Shown piece by piece: positions 4,347-5,951 of a DNA stretch of 5,951 nt. Each line of letters starts with the position of its first letter. Within the stretch, counting starts at the first letter, position 1. Where the stretch lies: NCBI GenBank assembly GCA_030527065.1, contig JAUNBO010000060.1, positions 4,246 through 10,196 on the forward strand, read 5' to 3'. The notes under the pieces are model-generated. The model had not been told where the DNA came from. It did not search any database and saw nothing but the letters and a program-made list of their open reading frames with translations. The stretch comes from Bacillota bacterium. Lineage in GTDB: Bacteria > Bacillota > Clostridia > Peptostreptococcales > Anaerovoracaceae. The translations under genes were made by a program, and so were the position numbers.

Positions 4347-5864
4347 TTGCGCGACCAATGGAACTCGAAGCTCGGCTTCATGCTGGCCGCCATCGGGTCC
4401 GCCGTAGGCCTGGGAAACATCTGGCGTTTCCCCTACATTGCGGCCCAGAACGGCGGCGGCTCTTTCCTGATCCCCTATTTCTTCGCAATCTTAACTGCCG
4501 GTATCCCCATCCTTATCCTGGAATATACCATCGGCAAAACCTGGCGGGGCGGCGCACCCGTGGCCCTGGCCCGCATCAACAGAAAATTTGAGTGGCTGGG
4601 CTGGGTCCAGGCCATGGTAGCTTTTATGATCTCCGTCTACTATTTCGCCATAGTGGTCTGGGTGCTGGTCTATCTGGGCGGCTCCTTCACTCTGGCCTGG
4701 GAAGGAGATACTTCCGGCTACCTGTACGGCACCGTCCTGGGCCTCACCGGCAGCCCCTTTGAGCTGGGCGGCATCCAGACCCAGCTGATCCTGCCCTTCC
4801 TCATCGCCTGGGCGGCGGCGGCTCTCGTGCTTTATCGGGGCATACAAAAAGGCATAGAGCTGGCCTGCAAGATCTGCATGCCCCTGCTGCTGGTCCTCAT
4901 GACCATCATCGTCATCCGGGGCATCACCCTGCCCGGCGCCGCCGACGGCCTGGAATACTTCTTCAAGCCGGACTGGAGCGCCCTGGCGGACCCCAATGCC
5001 TGGGTCCAGGCCTATGGCCAGGTGTTCTTCAGCCTGTCCATCTGCTTCGCCATCATGATAGGCTATTCCAGCTATCTGCCCAAAGAGACGGATGTGGTGA
5101 ACACGGCCTTCATCACCGCCACCACCAACCACGGCTTTGAGATTTTCGCCGGCATCGGCGTGTTCTCCATCATAGGGCATATGGCCCTTGCCCAGGGAGT
5201 CCCCGTGGACGATGTGGCCAACGCCGGAGTGAACCTGGCCTTCCTGGTCTTCCCGGAAGCCATACTCACCCTGCCGGGGATGAATTCCTTCTTCGGGGTG
5301 CTGTTCTTCGCCTCCCTGCTGGTGGCGGGCTTCACCTCTCTCATCTCCATCCTGCAGGCGGTCATTTCCAGCATACAGGACAAGTTCACGGCCTCTCACA
5401 CCAAGTCGGTCACCATCGTCCTGGTACCGGCCTTCATCATCAGCTTCCTGTTCATCACGGGAGCGGGGCTCTATCTGCTGGACATCTTCGACGCCTTCGC
5501 CAACAACATCGGCGTGGCCGGGGCAGGACTGCTGGAGGTCATCCTCATCACCTGGTTCTACGATCCCGAGAAGATACGCCTGGAGGCCAACGCCCATTCC
5601 AACTTCGCCGTAGGAAAATGGTGGACCTGGTCCCTGAAGGTGGTCACCGTGGCGGCCCTGGGCTTCACCTTCATCCTGAATTTCTACGATTATCTGACTC
5701 ACGGCTACGGCGTAGGCGAGGGCGGCTACACCTATGGGCAGCAGTTCGCCTGCGGCTGGGCGCCCTTTATTCTTTTCGTCGTGATCGCCGTGATCCTTAC
5801 CGGGCTGAAGGGCCGGGAGGGTTACAAAGACCTGCAGCAGGTCGCCATGAAGGAGGTCGAGTAA
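4347..5864 (+). CDS. Sodium-dependent amino-acid transporter, NSS family (MetP-like large subunit)
   Basis: This 505-residue inner-membrane protein belongs to the neurotransmitter:sodium symporter (LeuT-fold) family, which imports amino acids with sodium. Helix 1 carries the signature GSAVGLGNIWRFPY (17-30). Helix 6 has GQVFFSLS (224-231) and helix 8 has AGFTSLIS (327-334). By motif alignment with LeuT, Gly17, Val20, Ala327, Thr330 and Ser331 fall at the Na2 site, Ala19, Asn24 and Asn261 at Na1, with Ser229 replacing LeuT Thr254; Glu265 falls at LeuT Glu290, which fits chloride-independent transport. About 11-12 membrane helices are expected. Translation starts at TTG. A MetS-like small subunit gene follows after one base; in Corynebacterium such a pair (MetP/MetS) imports methionine and alanine, so a similar substrate is likely, though residues alone do not prove it. 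It has its own perfect-consensus promoter. Confidence 0.96.
   Translation: MRDQWNSKLGFMLAAIGSAVGLGNIWRFPYIAAQNGGGSFLIPYFFAILTAGIPILILEYTIGKTWRGGAPVALARINRKFEWLGWVQAMVAFMISVYYFAIVVWVLVYLGGSFTLAWEGDTSGYLYGTVLGLTGSPFELGGIQTQLILPFLIAWAAAALVLYRGIQKGIELACKICMPLLLVLMTIIVIRGITLPGAADGLEYFFKPDWSALADPNAWVQAYGQVFFSLSICFAIMIGYSSYLPKETDVVNTAFITATTNHGFEIFAGIGVFSIIGHMALAQGVPVDDVANAGVNLAFLVFPEAILTLPGMNSFFGVLFFASLLVAGFTSLISILQAVISSIQDKFTASHTKSVTIVLVPAFIISFLFITGAGLYLLDIFDAFANNIGVAGAGLLEVILITWFYDPEKIRLEANAHSNFAVGKWWTWSLKVVTVAALGFTFILNFYDYLTHGYGVGEGGYTYGQQFACGWAPFILFVVIAVILTGLKGREGYKDLQQVAMKEVE
5850..5857 (+). promoter_or_regulatory. Ribosome-binding site of the small subunit, inside the transporter's last codons
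   Basis: AAGGAGGT ends 8 bases before the ATG at 5866 and encodes part of the transporter's C-terminal residues. The next gene begins one base after the TAA stop, so the two are probably translationally coupled. Confidence 0.9.
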
Positions 5865-5865
5865 T

Positions 5866-5951
5866 ATGAGTACCGGAGCCATCATAATGATGATCATCGG
5901 CTGCGGCGGCCTTTGGGGCGGCTGCGCAGTGGCCATCGCAATGGCCGTAAA
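5866..5951 (+). CDS. MetS-type small subunit of an NSS transporter (3' end cut by window)
   Basis: The 28 visible codons begin MSTGAIIMMIIGCGGLWGG and continue as a hydrophobic segment rich in Ala and Val. This matches the MetS family of very short single-helix proteins (usually well under 70 residues) whose hallmark is a GAI-M-M-I-I-G stretch followed by Trp-Gly-Gly. MetS is needed with MetP for methionine/alanine uptake in Corynebacterium. Support comes from the family-like N terminus, a strong ribosome-binding site, and the one-base gap to an NSS gene. Two cysteines (13 and 20) in the helix replace the more usual aliphatic residues, judging from memory of the family. The C terminus lies beyond the right edge, so length and stop cannot be checked. 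Confidence 0.87.
   Translation, partial: MSTGAIIMMIIGCGGLWGGCAVAIAMAV

Noticed and set aside
4491..5936. Minus-strand open frame (481 codons) opposite the transporter
   Set aside because: Its Gly/Asp/His/Gln-rich composition is typical of an antisense reading, no ribosome-binding site or domain was seen, and the plus strand encodes an intact NSS protein.
1..5951. tRNA, rRNA, CRISPR arrays, insertion sequences or phage genes
   Set aside because: No such structure was seen: the window is almost filled by five coherent genes, the only tandem repeat is the one coding for the HypB tail, and no transposase or integrase motif appears in any frame.

Overview
The window carries the edges of two divergent transcription units. 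The left, minus-strand unit is part of a [NiFe]-hydrogenase maturation (hyp) locus. The right, plus-strand unit is a sodium-coupled amino-acid transporter with its tiny partner subunit. High GC in the genes, AT-rich consensus sigma-70-type promoters, strong AGGAGG ribosome-binding sites, a TTG start and a zinc-ribbon/two-helix membrane protein together suggest a high-GC member of the Clostridia. This placement is an inference and is not firm.

Layout. Positions 1-2586 (minus) hold hypF, complete at its N terminus and cut by the left edge just past its last conserved motif. Positions 2616-3428 (minus) hold hypB, with an unusual histidine-rich C-terminal tail encoded by a 36-bp-period repeat. 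Positions 3495-4064 (minus) hold a small zinc-ribbon membrane protein of unknown function. Positions 4065-4346 are a divergent control region with two convincing promoters and several inverted repeats. Positions 4347-5864 (plus) hold a neurotransmitter:sodium symporter (NSS) family transporter that starts at TTG. Positions 5866-5951 (plus) hold the first 28 codons of a MetS-type small subunit, cut by the right edge.

How the parts work together. HypB is the GTPase that helps deliver nickel, and HypF makes the carbamoyl group that becomes the cyanide ligand of the hydrogenase iron. hypA, hypC, hypD, hypE and any hydrogenase structural gene are not in the window; some probably lie beyond the left edge. 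The zinc-ribbon gene has its own promoter and reads toward hypB with only 66 bases between them, so co-transcription is plausible. The transporter and its small subunit form a coupled pair, resembling the MetP/MetS methionine-alanine importer.

The least explained signals are regulatory: a 17-bp palindrome at the start of each divergent transcript, an ARG-box-like stretch in the transporter leader, and a 13-base perfect complementarity between the zinc-ribbon gene's 5' leader and the zinc-ribbon/hypB intergenic region.
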